DNA from: Actinomycetes bacterium
Lineage (GTDB): Bacteria > Actinomycetota > Acidimicrobiia > Acidimicrobiales > JABEUL01
DNA: 64,000 nucleotides
NCBI GenBank assembly: GCA_021852345.1
Contig: JAJZNL010000012.1
Coordinates: forward strand, 1 to 64,000
Direction of reading: 5' to 3'
Shown piece by piece: positions 41,770-52,028 of this stretch. Numbering within the stretch: position 1 is the stretch's first letter; the number at the start of each line of letters is the position of its first letter. Made by a program: the position numbers and the translations under genes. The notes beneath the pieces are model-generated. The model ran no database searches. It was not told the DNA's origin and saw nothing but the letters and a program-made list of their open reading frames with translations.

Positions 41770-42753
41770 TTGGAGAAATCTATGATAAAAACACGTATTA
41801 CCGAAATGCTTAAAATTACTCATCCCGTGATGTTGGCGGGCATGGGAGGAGTCTCTTATTCTCAATTGGTTTCTACAGTCAGTGAGGTGGGTGGCTTTGG
41901 TTGTTTGGGAGCTTCAACAATGGGCACCGAAAAGATGATTGCCGAAATTGATGCCGTAAAAAAAGCTACGGATAAGCCGTTTGGGGTAGACCTTTTAACG
42001 GCTATGCCTGGGGATATGGTTGCCCAAGTCGAAAAAGTTATTGAAGGCGGAGCCAGTCTTTTTGTTGCGGGTTTGGGCGTGCCGGCTGACATAATTGAAC
42101 TTTGTCATAAACATGGGGTTTTGGTGGCAAATATGTGTGGCAAGGTCGAGCATGCAAAACGGGCGATAGACGCTGGTTGTGACATAGTCATAGCTCAAGG
42201 AACCGAAGCTGGAGGCCATACTGGTCTTGTCGCTACAATGCCTTTGGTCCCCCAAGTCGTGGATGCAGTAAGAGGCCAGGTGCCAGTAGTTGCCGCTGGA
42301 GGACTTTTTGACGGCAGGGGTTTGGCGGCGTCGTTGGCGCTGGGAGCCGATGGTGTCTGGATGGGAACAAGGTTTATAGCCACTCCCGAAGCTAGGGCAG
42401 TAATTGGTTATAAAGAGAAGCTAGTTGCATCGCAAGAAGATCAGACTACGATTTCGCGCGGATATTCCGGTAAAACAATGAGAGTTATTAAGAACGAATA
42501 CACATCATATTGGGAGCAACATCCTGACGAGCTTCAAAAGTTTCCGAATCAGGCACTGCGCTCAATATCCGATGGATATTTTCATTTAGGGGGAGACGAA
42601 GAAACCGAAGGAATAAATCCGGATAACGAATGCTATCCAGCAGGACAAGGCACGGGTGCAATACATGAGGTTACACCCGCGGCTAAATTGGTGTTAAACA
42701 TAGTCGCCGAAGCCGAAGACGCTTTGTCACGTGTAAAAAACTTAATCAATTAA
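41770..42753 (+). CDS. Nitronate monooxygenase/2-nitropropane dioxygenase family
   Basis: 327 aa; AQGTEAGGHTG, VVAAGGLFDGRGLAASLALGADGVWMGTRF. Confidence 0.9.
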   Translation: MEKSMIKTRITEMLKITHPVMLAGMGGVSYSQLVSTVSEVGGFGCLGASTMGTEKMIAEIDAVKKATDKPFGVDLLTAMPGDMVAQVEKVIEGGASLFVAGLGVPADIIELCHKHGVLVANMCGKVEHAKRAIDAGCDIVIAQGTEAGGHTGLVATMPLVPQVVDAVRGQVPVVAAGGLFDGRGLAASLALGADGVWMGTRFIATPEARAVIGYKEKLVASQEDQTTISRGYSGKTMRVIKNEYTSYWEQHPDELQKFPNQALRSISDGYFHLGGDEETEGINPDNECYPAGQGTGAIHEVTPAAKLVLNIVAEAEDALSRVKNLIN

Positions 42754-42807
42754 CCTTTTTTGTCGATAAATTTAGTATTAAATATATATAAGAAACTTTT
42801 CTTTTAT

Positions 42808-42820
42808 CACCCATTGGGTG
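42808..42820. promoter_or_regulatory. 13-bp palindrome CACCCA-T-TGGGTG, possible operator
   Basis: Perfect dyad upstream of the alpha/beta hydrolase gene. Confidence 0.35.
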
Positions 42821-42866
42821 TATAGAATGTTTTGGTATTGTTTTTATACCTCATAACAAAAAATTA

Positions 42867-43925
42867 ATGATTTTAAAAAGTAAATTTGAAGCTTCGCCTC
42901 ATCGTATGGTTCCTGGAATGCTCCACATTGAAGGCAGGAGGATGCGTTACGCAGTAACGCTGAGTTCACCGGTTGGTAAAGCCATTGAAGTTGAAGAAGC
43001 GTTGGCAAAAACCCAGAACCGTCACATTAGACCCGTTAATCATACTTCGGCAACCGAATTTGCGCAAAAACGCCCTAAAATCTGGCTGGTCAATATTCAC
43101 GGGTTTTTTGCCGGCGGCGGGATGTACTGGCGTGAAAGTACCTATATTAGCGAATTTGATAACATGTGGGTGTTTAACCCGTCGATGCCTGGCTTTGGCG
43201 GCAGCGATTCGTTGCCATGGGAAGAACTATCAATGAAAGGGATGGCGCGCAGAGTCATTACCATGATGGATATTTTTGGAATTGACAAGGCCGTTATGAT
43301 GGGTCACTCAATGGGCGGGGCCATATGTCTTCAAATGGCAGCGGACTATCCGGATCGGGTACTGGGAGTGGTCTACAGGGACGGAGCGGGAACTCCGAGT
43401 TGGAAAGACAGAAAGAATACCTTTACCAAGGCATTGGCACCTTTTATACCCGATGCTGCAGGTATTTTGGATCTTTTAATTGCTGCGGCACTGGACGTGC
43501 CAGATTTGGCACTTGGAAAATTCGGCTCGACTTTTAAATCCATATTGCCTGATTTCAGTAAAAATATACGATCGTTAGGCAGAACTCTTCCAGCCGCCGC
43601 CATGCTTTTCGGTTCAGATTTGTCCGATTTGGCAATCAAAATGGGAAACGATAAAAGTATTCCTTTTTTGGTGGAATGGGGTTTGTCGGATCAAATAACT
43701 CCTTCCAAAACTGCTTACGAGTTTCAGGAGCTAATTAAAGAAGAAATCATATGGCTATTTGGGGGTCATTCCTGGATGTTGGCAAGGCCGTCAACTCAGT
43801 CATGGATTTTTAATTATCATAAATTGGGACAAGAGTTTATCAACAAAGTCAAACAGCGCCAAATTTTGCTGAAGAAATCAACTCAACAACAACTGGCTTC
43901 GGTAACTTCGATTCAACGTCACTAG
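42867..43925 (+). CDS. Alpha/beta hydrolase
   Basis: 352 aa; nucleophile elbow GHSMGGA, C-terminal GGHSW. Confidence 0.9.
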   Translation: MILKSKFEASPHRMVPGMLHIEGRRMRYAVTLSSPVGKAIEVEEALAKTQNRHIRPVNHTSATEFAQKRPKIWLVNIHGFFAGGGMYWRESTYISEFDNMWVFNPSMPGFGGSDSLPWEELSMKGMARRVITMMDIFGIDKAVMMGHSMGGAICLQMAADYPDRVLGVVYRDGAGTPSWKDRKNTFTKALAPFIPDAAGILDLLIAAALDVPDLALGKFGSTFKSILPDFSKNIRSLGRTLPAAAMLFGSDLSDLAIKMGNDKSIPFLVEWGLSDQITPSKTAYEFQELIKEEIIWLFGGHSWMLARPSTQSWIFNYHKLGQEFINKVKQRQILLKKSTQQQLASVTSIQRH

Positions 43926-44106
43926 AGCATCGAAATTTACAATTCATACCTTCTCGTTCACAGACTAAATCATTTCAGTCGTGCGATTAATACTGGTCGT
44001 TCTAACGGTATTCTTAAACTGGTATATTTTAAATTGGAAAAATTTTCGAAAGTTTGATAGTTTTTATTTCGAAACATATTCCGTTTATTTACAATCCGGA
44101 GGAATT

Positions 44107-45357
44107 ATGAACTTAAAGCTTGAAGATACGCCTGAACACCTCGCGTTTAGAAAGGAGTTTATTACATGGTTACAATCCGTGCTTCCTTTAGGGTGGATTG
44201 AAGGTATCAGAGATGGGGACGAAGAACTTTTTAAAGAGGCCAGGGCCAAATGGGACGTGCTTACCTGGATGAAAACAATCGGCGACAGCGGTTATGCCGC
44301 TCCGCTTTGGCCGATCGAATACGGTGGGTTGTCGGGACATACGTGGATGCAGCAAATTATTCGTGAAGAACTCGGAAACTATCGCTTGCCGCTTGCAGGC
44401 TTTAATCTACTTGGAGTCGGTTTGGCCGGCCCAACAATAATTGAGCACGGATCTCAAGGTCAAAAAGAGAGATATCTTAAGAAAATATTGACTGGCGAAG
44501 AAATATGGTGTCAGTTGTTTAGTGAGCCAGGATCAGGCTCAGATTTGGCTTCGGTTGCAACCAGAGCCGTAAAAGACGGAGACGAGTGGATTATAAACGG
44601 TCAAAAAGTCTGGACGACAATCGCTCAGTTTTCTAAATTTGGAATGCTTCTGGCACGCACCGATCCTGATAAGCCAAAACATGAAGGTCTTTCGTACTTC
44701 ATTTTGGATATGAAAACTCCTGGAGTTGACGTAAGGCCGTTAAAACAAATGACTGGGTCATCGGAATTTAACGAAGTATTTTTTAGCGATGTCAGAATTC
44801 CGGCCGAAAACTTAGTCGGCTCAGAAGGAGACGGTTGGCGATGCGCCAGAACCACCTTAATGAACGAAAGATCCACATTAGCGGGCCTGTCGATCGATGA
44901 GACGACCTTTATCGGCGGAAGCGCCAGGAAAGACCCGTGGCAACTGTTTGTTGACATGATTCCAAATACAAAAGATCCTCAAATCAGACAGAAAATGGCT
45001 CAATTCTATATTGAGTCTACGGTTAAAGAGATTACGGGTTTGAGGGCTAATTTGAAGAGAATGCGAGGAGAAACTCCGGGTCCCGAAGGCGGTGTAAACA
45101 AAGTGTTTAATGCCGAATACAACAAACGAAAATCTTCCTTTACTGTTGATGCAAACGGTATGAGAGCTATAGCGTGGGCGAAAGATGACTCGACCGCCGA
45201 AGGCATAGCAACGAGATTTTTGCGCGCTCGCGCAAATACGATCGAAGGCGGAACCTCTGAGATTTTGCGAAACCAAATGTCTGAGAGGATATTGGGTTTG
45301 CCCAGAGAGATTGAAGTCGACAAAGACGTACCATTTAAGGAGATAAAAAGACAGTGA
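44107..45357 (+). CDS. Acyl-CoA dehydrogenase
   Basis: ORF 43981-45357, preferred start ATG 44107 after GGAGG; WCQLFSEPGSGSDLASVATRA, TIEGGTSEILRNQMSERILGLPRE. Confidence 0.93.
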   Translation: MNLKLEDTPEHLAFRKEFITWLQSVLPLGWIEGIRDGDEELFKEARAKWDVLTWMKTIGDSGYAAPLWPIEYGGLSGHTWMQQIIREELGNYRLPLAGFNLLGVGLAGPTIIEHGSQGQKERYLKKILTGEEIWCQLFSEPGSGSDLASVATRAVKDGDEWIINGQKVWTTIAQFSKFGMLLARTDPDKPKHEGLSYFILDMKTPGVDVRPLKQMTGSSEFNEVFFSDVRIPAENLVGSEGDGWRCARTTLMNERSTLAGLSIDETTFIGGSARKDPWQLFVDMIPNTKDPQIRQKMAQFYIESTVKEITGLRANLKRMRGETPGPEGGVNKVFNAEYNKRKSSFTVDANGMRAIAWAKDDSTAEGIATRFLRARANTIEGGTSEILRNQMSERILGLPREIEVDKDVPFKEIKRQ

Positions 45358-46049
45358 TCTCAGAAGATCAAGTATCTATCGAACGCGATGATTCCGAAGG
45401 CTTACAGACGCGGTTGGTTAGGCGGGCGAACTCACAGGATGAAAAAGAACAACGGCGACTGGACATTTTAGTTGCGGCAAAAAAAATATTCGCCGAGAAG
45501 GGATATAACGCAACATCTATTTCCGATATTGCCAAAGAGGCTAACCTTTCTTACGGATCGGTATATTGGTATTTTGACTCGAAAGAAAGCTTGTTTGAGG
45601 AATTAATGACCTTTGAAGAAGAGGAGCTTAAGACTCATATTCAGACGCAAATAGAGATGGATCCTAAAAACAGCGATCCCTTGTTAGCTCTAACGGCTGC
45701 CATAGAAGCGACACTGACATTTTTTGAACTTAATAAAGATCTTTTAAAGTTGCTTTTTAGGGATTCTTTGGCGCTCGGAGATCGATTTGAGGCTCATCTG
45801 TACAATATCTATGGCGGCTTCGCTACCATGCTTGAAGAGAATATAGTGTTTTATCAGAACACAGGTAACGTGATCAAAGGTTCATCCAAGCTTATTGCAT
45901 TTGCAATCACATCTCTGATAACCCAGTTCGCACATCGAAGATTTGTTACCGACGACAATATGAGTGCACATGATTTGGCTGTGTTTATAACAGAATTGAT
46001 AATGTTTGGCATTATACCGAGACACAGTAATATAAAGATGAAAGGCTAA
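45354..46049 (+). CDS. TetR-family transcriptional regulator
   Basis: 231 aa; ILVAAKKIFAEKGYNATSISDIAKEANLSYGSVYWYFDSKESLFEEL; GTG start overlaps the upstream stop. Confidence 0.94.
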   Translation: MISEDQVSIERDDSEGLQTRLVRRANSQDEKEQRRLDILVAAKKIFAEKGYNATSISDIAKEANLSYGSVYWYFDSKESLFEELMTFEEEELKTHIQTQIEMDPKNSDPLLALTAAIEATLTFFELNKDLLKLLFRDSLALGDRFEAHLYNIYGGFATMLEENIVFYQNTGNVIKGSSKLIAFAITSLITQFAHRRFVTDDNMSAHDLAVFITELIMFGIIPRHSNIKMKG

Positions 46050-46050
46050 T

Positions 46051-47565
46051 ATGGATCCAGATAGAACGCCGGTAATTTTGTCTGTTGGACAAGTTACGTA
46101 CAAAGGAGAAGATCTTAAGGCGGCTCAGGACTTACTCACAGAAGCTGCCCAGATAGCTGTAGATGAAGCCAATTCGAAACAATCGGGGATGCAAGTTCAA
46201 AACTTTATTGACAAAGTGGTGGTGGTAAATATCTTGGGTAAAAAGGTGGAAGCACCAGCAGGGCTTCTGGCCCAATCCTTAAAGATCGAAGACGCCAAAT
46301 GTTACTACACTACAGTTGGCGGTAATACCCCCCAGTATTTGGTAAATAAATATTCTAAAGAGATAGCTGACGGCAAAACGACGGCAGTTTTAATCTCTGG
46401 AGCCGAAGCTATGGCTTCTTCCAAAAAATATAAACACCAGAAGACTGAAGGAGTTCTGTCGAACTTAGATAAAGTAGATAAAGAGTATAAAGTTCAGTCC
46501 GATATTTTATTAGGTGAAGATAGAGTAGGTTTAAGCGAGCAAGAGATTGAGGCAGGTTTGATATCGCCCGCCCACGTCTATCCGATGTTTGAAGCCGTGA
46601 TTGCAAAAAATGAAGGTAGATCCATACTCCAGCAGAGGAAATACATTTCGGAACTGTTTGCCCATTTTACCGAGGTTGCGGCAAAAAATGAGTTTGCCTG
46701 GTTTAGAACGCCTTTGAGTTCCACTGAACTCGCCGAAATGTCCAGCGACAACAGACCCATAGCAGATCCGTACCTAAAGTTGCACTGTGCATTCTTGGGC
46801 TCGGATCAGGGTGCTGCGTATATATTGACTTCGTTGGCTGTAGCACAAACGCTTAAGATGCAAGACGAGGTAATTTTTGTCCATTCGGGTGCGGATGCCA
46901 CCGATATTTGGAACTTTTCGGCTAGGCCCGAATATGGCATTTCAGAGGGAATCAAACTTGCGGCAACATCGTGCCTAGAAGTTGTCGGTCTTACGATTGA
47001 CGACATAAATTTTATAGATTTTTATGCATGTTTCCCGTCGCCGGTTGAGCTTGCAATTAAGGCGCTGGGACTTTCTGTTAAAGACTCTAGGGGTTTTACG
47101 GTTACTGGTGGGCTGCCATACTTTGGCGGACCGGGCAATAACTACGTATCCCATTCGATCGCAAAAATGACTGAAATCCTAAGAGAAAACGACGGATTTG
47201 GTTTAGTAAGTGGTCTCGGATGGTATGTCACAAAGCATTCCTACGGAATTTATTCGAATAAACCGCCTACTTCTGGTTTTAAAATGGCAGATACACAACA
47301 CGGTCAAGGGCAAATCGACTCAAAAGAGATAACTGTTCAAAAGAATGCTGAACTAACACCGCAGAGTGCCAAAATAGTTACGGCTTCACCCGCTTACGGT
47401 CCCATGGGTGATGTTTTTATGGTACCAGCGATACTGGAATTAAGAGATGGATTGCGCGCAGTATTGCCTTGCGGTGAACGTGATTTAAATGAATTCAAAG
47501 AAGTCGAACTCGTTGACAAAACAGTTGAAATAAGAGGTGAGCAACCGCGATGGTTTCTTGGGTAA
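46051..47565 (+). CDS. Thiolase-like protein (annotated-type acetyl-CoA acetyltransferase) lacking the N-terminal catalytic Cys
   Basis: 504 aa; GGNTPQYLVN...ISGAEAM; TGGLPYFGGPGNNYVSHSIAKM. Confidence 0.8.
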   Translation: MDPDRTPVILSVGQVTYKGEDLKAAQDLLTEAAQIAVDEANSKQSGMQVQNFIDKVVVVNILGKKVEAPAGLLAQSLKIEDAKCYYTTVGGNTPQYLVNKYSKEIADGKTTAVLISGAEAMASSKKYKHQKTEGVLSNLDKVDKEYKVQSDILLGEDRVGLSEQEIEAGLISPAHVYPMFEAVIAKNEGRSILQQRKYISELFAHFTEVAAKNEFAWFRTPLSSTELAEMSSDNRPIADPYLKLHCAFLGSDQGAAYILTSLAVAQTLKMQDEVIFVHSGADATDIWNFSARPEYGISEGIKLAATSCLEVVGLTIDDINFIDFYACFPSPVELAIKALGLSVKDSRGFTVTGGLPYFGGPGNNYVSHSIAKMTEILRENDGFGLVSGLGWYVTKHSYGIYSNKPPTSGFKMADTQHGQGQIDSKEITVQKNAELTPQSAKIVTASPAYGPMGDVFMVPAILELRDGLRAVLPCGERDLNEFKEVELVDKTVEIRGEQPRWFLG

Positions 47566-47692
47566 AATTAATTTGATTTGATCAACCAGTAAAAAATTGC
47601 ATTTCAGTGCTTCGTTTTGATAGCATTAAAGACTGCAAGAGTAATATAAATCAATTATTTCTAATAACATTGAACATAACAGGAGTAATATC

Positions 47693-48460
47693 ATGACAAT
47701 CCTTAGGGAAAAAAGAGATCACGTCGAAATTATAACGATAAACAGACCCGAAGCCCGAAATGCAATTGACGGACCGACCTCAACGGCGATAGGCAGTGCG
47801 TTGGATGAAATCGAAGAAGACAAAGACGTATGGGTCGTAATTATTACTGGAGCGGGAGATAAGGCATTCTGTGCCGGAATGGATCTTAAAGCTTTTGCGG
47901 CTGGGCAAATAGGGGAGATTGCTTCTCCCAAATACGGTTTCGCAGGTATTGCTAAAAGAAATTACCCCAAACCCATCATAGCTGCTGTCAACGGAGCTGC
48001 ATTGGCCGGCGGATGTGAGATAATGCTTTCCTGCGATTTGGTGGTCGCTTCTGAAACTGCAATATTTGGAATTCCCGAAGTCAAGAGGGGGCTTATTGCT
48101 GGAGGCGGTGGATTGATTCGTTTGCATAGAAGACTGCCGTTGTCGATTGCCCTCGAATTAGCGCTTACGGGAGAGCCAATTGATGCAAAACGAGCAATGA
48201 ATCTGGGCCTTGTTAACAGGGTAGTGCCTCAAGATAAGGTTCTTGAAGAGGCGCTGTCGTTGGCAAATGTCATTGCGGACAATTCCCCTATCGCAGTTCG
48301 TAACTCGAAGAAGGTTATATACGATACCTTAAGTTCTTCGGGAGACGATGCCTGGAAGATATCAGATTCTGCATTTGGACAAATCTTTGTTTCAACCGAC
48401 GCCATGGAGGGAGCGATTGCCTTTGCCGAAAAACGTAAGCCAAACTGGGGCGCAATTTAA
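47693..48460 (+). CDS. Enoyl-CoA hydratase/isomerase
   Basis: 255 aa; INRPEARNAI, GAGDKAFCAGMDLKAF, AAVNGAALAGGCEIMLSCDLVVAS. Confidence 0.93.
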   Translation: MTILREKRDHVEIITINRPEARNAIDGPTSTAIGSALDEIEEDKDVWVVIITGAGDKAFCAGMDLKAFAAGQIGEIASPKYGFAGIAKRNYPKPIIAAVNGAALAGGCEIMLSCDLVVASETAIFGIPEVKRGLIAGGGGLIRLHRRLPLSIALELALTGEPIDAKRAMNLGLVNRVVPQDKVLEEALSLANVIADNSPIAVRNSKKVIYDTLSSSGDDAWKISDSAFGQIFVSTDAMEGAIAFAEKRKPNWGAI

Positions 48461-48770
48461 ACTATAATTTTTTATCTTTCTGGATCCATGGGTTAATAGA
48501 TGCAGTCTCCACTGGGAGTTTTTAAGATTGATGCGACCAAAGCAGTAATGTTTCGCTCACCAGTAACAAGATATTTGTACCGCATAAAGGATCAAGACTG
48601 GCCCTTTGGAATACGTATCAAACATCATGATCTTGTTAGCTGAAAAGTTGTTGTTTGGGTTTTTGGCTAATTGATTTTAGTTAATTTTTGCAACTCACAG
48701 GCTGCTTTAAAAAAAAGATAATTTTAACGAGTTTTTTGTCGGCCAAGTTGCCATATTATAATACTTAGAT

Positions 48771-49217
48771 ATGTTTATTTCAACAGTCTCATTGATAAGT
48801 TCGAACGTACCTCACCTCAGTTCTGCATTAAACGGAATAAGGCTAAGTCTGCACGTTTTGGCTGCGGCCGTTTGGGTTGGTGGACAGATCGTTTTGGCGG
48901 GTTTGGTACCGAAAGTTCGTAAGGTCAGCCCCGAAGTTTTGTCTGCAATTGCCAATCAATTCGCCAAAATGGCATGGCCGGCATTTGTGGTCTTGGTGCT
49001 TACCGGACTTTGGAATGCATCGGCAATTGATTTTTCGGCTACCTCTTGGGCTTGGAAAGTTGTTTTTATAATAAAGCTTGTTTTAGTTGTTGTGACTGGG
49101 CTGGCTTCTTTTTTGCACACAAAAGCAAAAAGCAAAAAACTAATCGCAGCATGGGGATCCGTTGCTGGGACCTCGGCAATCGCAGTGCTTGTATTGGGTA
49201 TATTTATAACCGGGTAA
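48771..49217 (+). CDS. CopD-like small integral membrane protein
   Basis: 148 aa; four TM; LHVLAAAVWVGGQIVLAGLVPKVRK. Confidence 0.6.
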   Translation: MFISTVSLISSNVPHLSSALNGIRLSLHVLAAAVWVGGQIVLAGLVPKVRKVSPEVLSAIANQFAKMAWPAFVVLVLTGLWNASAIDFSATSWAWKVVFIIKLVLVVVTGLASFLHTKAKSKKLIAAWGSVAGTSAIAVLVLGIFITG

Positions 49218-49220
49218 CGT

Positions 49221-49246
49221 CTGCCATGGAGGTTAAGCCGTGGCAG
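49221..49246 (+). terminator. 9-bp hairpin just after the CopD-like gene
   Basis: CTGCCATGG-AGGTTAAG-CCGTGGCAG; U-tract weak. Confidence 0.4.
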
Positions 49247-49448
49247 TTGTAGAGGAGTGCAAATCGTAACGGTTAAATGTTCTGATAAATACATCGATGG
49301 TCTAAGAACCGATCACCCCTTCGTGCACTTAAGAAATCAAATTTCGCGATGGCAATATATGACATCTAGACCCAAAATTGATGTAAACTAATAAATAGGT
49401 TCACTTAAGTATTGTGAGTATTGTCCACTTAAGAATGATCCTTTGTAA

Positions 49449-49664
49449 ATGGAGTATTTTATGTCTGTTGTTTTAGCAGAATTGTTCGGCGGAGATCTTC
49501 CGATTATATTGGTAATCGTAGCAGTACTGTTACTTTTTGGTGGAACTAAGCTTCCAAAATTTGCCCGAGGTCTGGGTTCAGCTTCCCATGAATTTAAAAA
49601 AGGGTTGGAAGAAGGAGCCGAAGGATCAAAATCAGGAACTACGTCAACTGAAGATCAAAAATAG
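49449..49664 (+). CDS. tatA: Sec-independent translocase TatA
   Basis: 71 aa; LPIILVIVAVLLLFGGTKLPKFARGLGSASHEFKKGLEEG. Confidence 0.92.
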   Translation: MEYFMSVVLAELFGGDLPIILVIVAVLLLFGGTKLPKFARGLGSASHEFKKGLEEGAEGSKSGTTSTEDQK

Positions 49665-50777
49665 AAAATTTGACAATTAGACCGATTATTTTAAACGTTA
49701 GTTTAATTTAGCGATGTATTAAGTCAGTAGATTGTGTACAGCGTATTGCGTGCCGTGTAAAGTTTTTCAATCTGTGACATCAGAAGGTTTGGCCATTCTT
49801 TCATAGGCTTTCCTTAACCTTTATTTAGGTTTTATACTTTCTATTAAACGGTAATTCAACCAAATAGCAACTTCTTAAATTTAGAGTTGTGAACGCACAT
49901 ATATACAAGATTTAAATATCTGAAATCTGTTAGCAGTGATCCAAACGGCTGAATCACTCAAGTCTATTGATTCCGTACACGAAGCTAGTCCCTTTGATAC
50001 TTGATTGAACTGAAATAATCGTTTATATAAATGACAAATTGTCGTCAGCAAAGTCGGATGTGCCAAGCCTTCATTTAATTAATTGTTTCAAGCATAATTT
50101 TGAATCATATTAGGTTAAATCTAATTAGTTAATAGCAGGCGTATCCACGAGTGTTAACTGCTAATACTCTAGGCCTTGATATTTAATATTAATACATACA
50201 TTGATACATTTGGTCAGGTCGAAATCTCGATTAAAGGTGTACCATAATGTTGTGGAAGTGATAAAATAATTTATTGATCAGCTGTTTGAAAAGCGGTTGA
50301 ATCGGGTCGTTTTTAAAAATCGTGATCTGGCAATTTCGATAAGTTTTTGAGATACTTAATAACTATTGAAGTTGTCCGGGCAGCGTAAATATACATAGTA
50401 AAAATACCGCGTAAAAATACAGCCTAAATATACTGGCAGCATAGATATCTACCAGTATAGATTTACTTGGGTAGAGGATAACCGGGTAAGGTATGTAATG
50501 GTAAGCGCATAATGCGTGTAACTGGTATGAGCTTGGTTACAGATGTCGTTGTAACGATTTTAGATTCGGTTCCACTTATATTTATCAGAGGTCGCAATTA
50601 ATTAAATAATTAAAATTAAATAATTATATGTATTGGAAATCTGTTGATTTGAAAAATCGCTATGTATGACATGAACCCGTAATAAACTCAAATATATTGC
50701 CGAATGTCATCGCTTATGCCTTTTAATTGATAACTGTTGTTTGACCTAGAGATGGAATTAAGATTTAAAGATAAGAT

Positions 50778-51605
50778 ATGAATTTGAAACTGATTAAAAA
50801 ATTTAAAGATAAAAAATCCGCAAAACAGATTTCTACAGTTGCTGCAATAACTGTTGCGGGAATATTTTTAGGAGGATGTCAAGTCCCGTCGTTTGGATTG
50901 TACAGAGGATCTACGACTCAAGGTCAAGACACATTTAAGATTTTTGTGGGATTTATTATAGCATCGCTGATTGTGGGCGGCATCGTTTGGCTTCTGATGT
51001 TTTGGGCTATGTTTAGGTATCGCCGCAAAAAGGGCGACGATTCGGTACCGAAGCAGTTCCACGAAAATCGTATTGTGGAAATTATATACACGATTATCCC
51101 GTTTATTATTGTTTGCGGACTCTTTTATTTTACGGTTTTGACGGAAAATAATGTAGATGCCGTAAGCGCACATCCTTATGTAAACGTAAAAGTTACGGCA
51201 TTTCAGTGGGGCTGGAAATTTGCATATACATTTGATGAAAATGGTGTTATTAAAAAATCTCTGGTTTTCGGCTCAGATGCTGGTAGCAGCTATTCGACCC
51301 ACAATGTACCCGTTGCAGTTATGCCGGTGGGCGAGCCTATTAAAATTACGTTGGTATCCAATGACGTAGTCCATGGCTTTTATGTTCCGGCATTTAATTT
51401 TTCCCGTTACGCACAACCAGGATATACGAACTATTTTGATCTGAATATTGTAAAAGCAGGTTACTATCCGGGAAGGTGCACTCAATATTGCGGTGTTTAT
51501 CATACTGAAATGTTGTTTGGCATAAAAGCAGTATCACCGGGTGACTTTGTTAATTGGATAAATACACATCCGGCTAGCTTAAAGTCATTGGTTCATACAG
51601 GTTAG
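50778..51605 (+). CDS. ctaC: Cytochrome c oxidase subunit II
   Basis: 275 aa; lipobox FLGGC, FQWGWKFAYTF, CuA motif GRCTQYCGVYHTEM. Confidence 0.94.
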   Translation: MNLKLIKKFKDKKSAKQISTVAAITVAGIFLGGCQVPSFGLYRGSTTQGQDTFKIFVGFIIASLIVGGIVWLLMFWAMFRYRRKKGDDSVPKQFHENRIVEIIYTIIPFIIVCGLFYFTVLTENNVDAVSAHPYVNVKVTAFQWGWKFAYTFDENGVIKKSLVFGSDAGSSYSTHNVPVAVMPVGEPIKITLVSNDVVHGFYVPAFNFSRYAQPGYTNYFDLNIVKAGYYPGRCTQYCGVYHTEMLFGIKAVSPGDFVNWINTHPASLKSLVHTG

Positions 51606-51623
51606 GAATTAAAGGAGAGTTTT

Positions 51624-52016
51624 ATGAAAGTAGAAGCCAAACTTCTATTAGTGATCGCAACGTTCTTTTTGGTGCTAACTTTGGTCTATTCCATTTGGTC
51701 TAGGGAATATGCGGGAAGCATAATGTTGGCTGGCTCGGTGTTGTTGGCCGCCGTCCCCGGATCTTATTACCTGTTTTGGTCTCATCGTATGGATCCAAGG
51801 CCTGAAGATAGAGAAGAAGCAACCTTAAAAGATGGTGCTGGAATTGTAGCTGCATTCCCCGACTCGTCGGTCTGGCCGTTTATATTTGGTATCGGCGCAG
51901 CTTTGATTGGGCTGGGTCTTGTATTTGGAATTTGGACAGCTTTGGTGGGTGGATTTATGGTCGTTTCCGCGATGGTTGGGGTCGCTGCTGAGTCAAGACG
52001 TGGCGGACGTATATAG
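51624..52016 (+). CDS. ctaF: Actinobacterial cytochrome c oxidase subunit IV
   Basis: 130 aa; four TM, directly downstream of ctaC; MKVEAKLLLVIATFFLVLTLVYSIWSREYAGSIML. Confidence 0.85.
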   Translation: MKVEAKLLLVIATFFLVLTLVYSIWSREYAGSIMLAGSVLLAAVPGSYYLFWSHRMDPRPEDREEATLKDGAGIVAAFPDSSVWPFIFGIGAALIGLGLVFGIWTALVGGFMVVSAMVGVAAESRRGGRI

Positions 52017-52028
52017 CCAAGTCCAAAT

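Noticed and set aside
50778-52016. Missing ctaD as evidence of a broken oxidase operon
   Set aside because: In many Actinobacteria (e.g. mycobacteria) ctaD is located elsewhere; ctaC-ctaF adjacency is normal.
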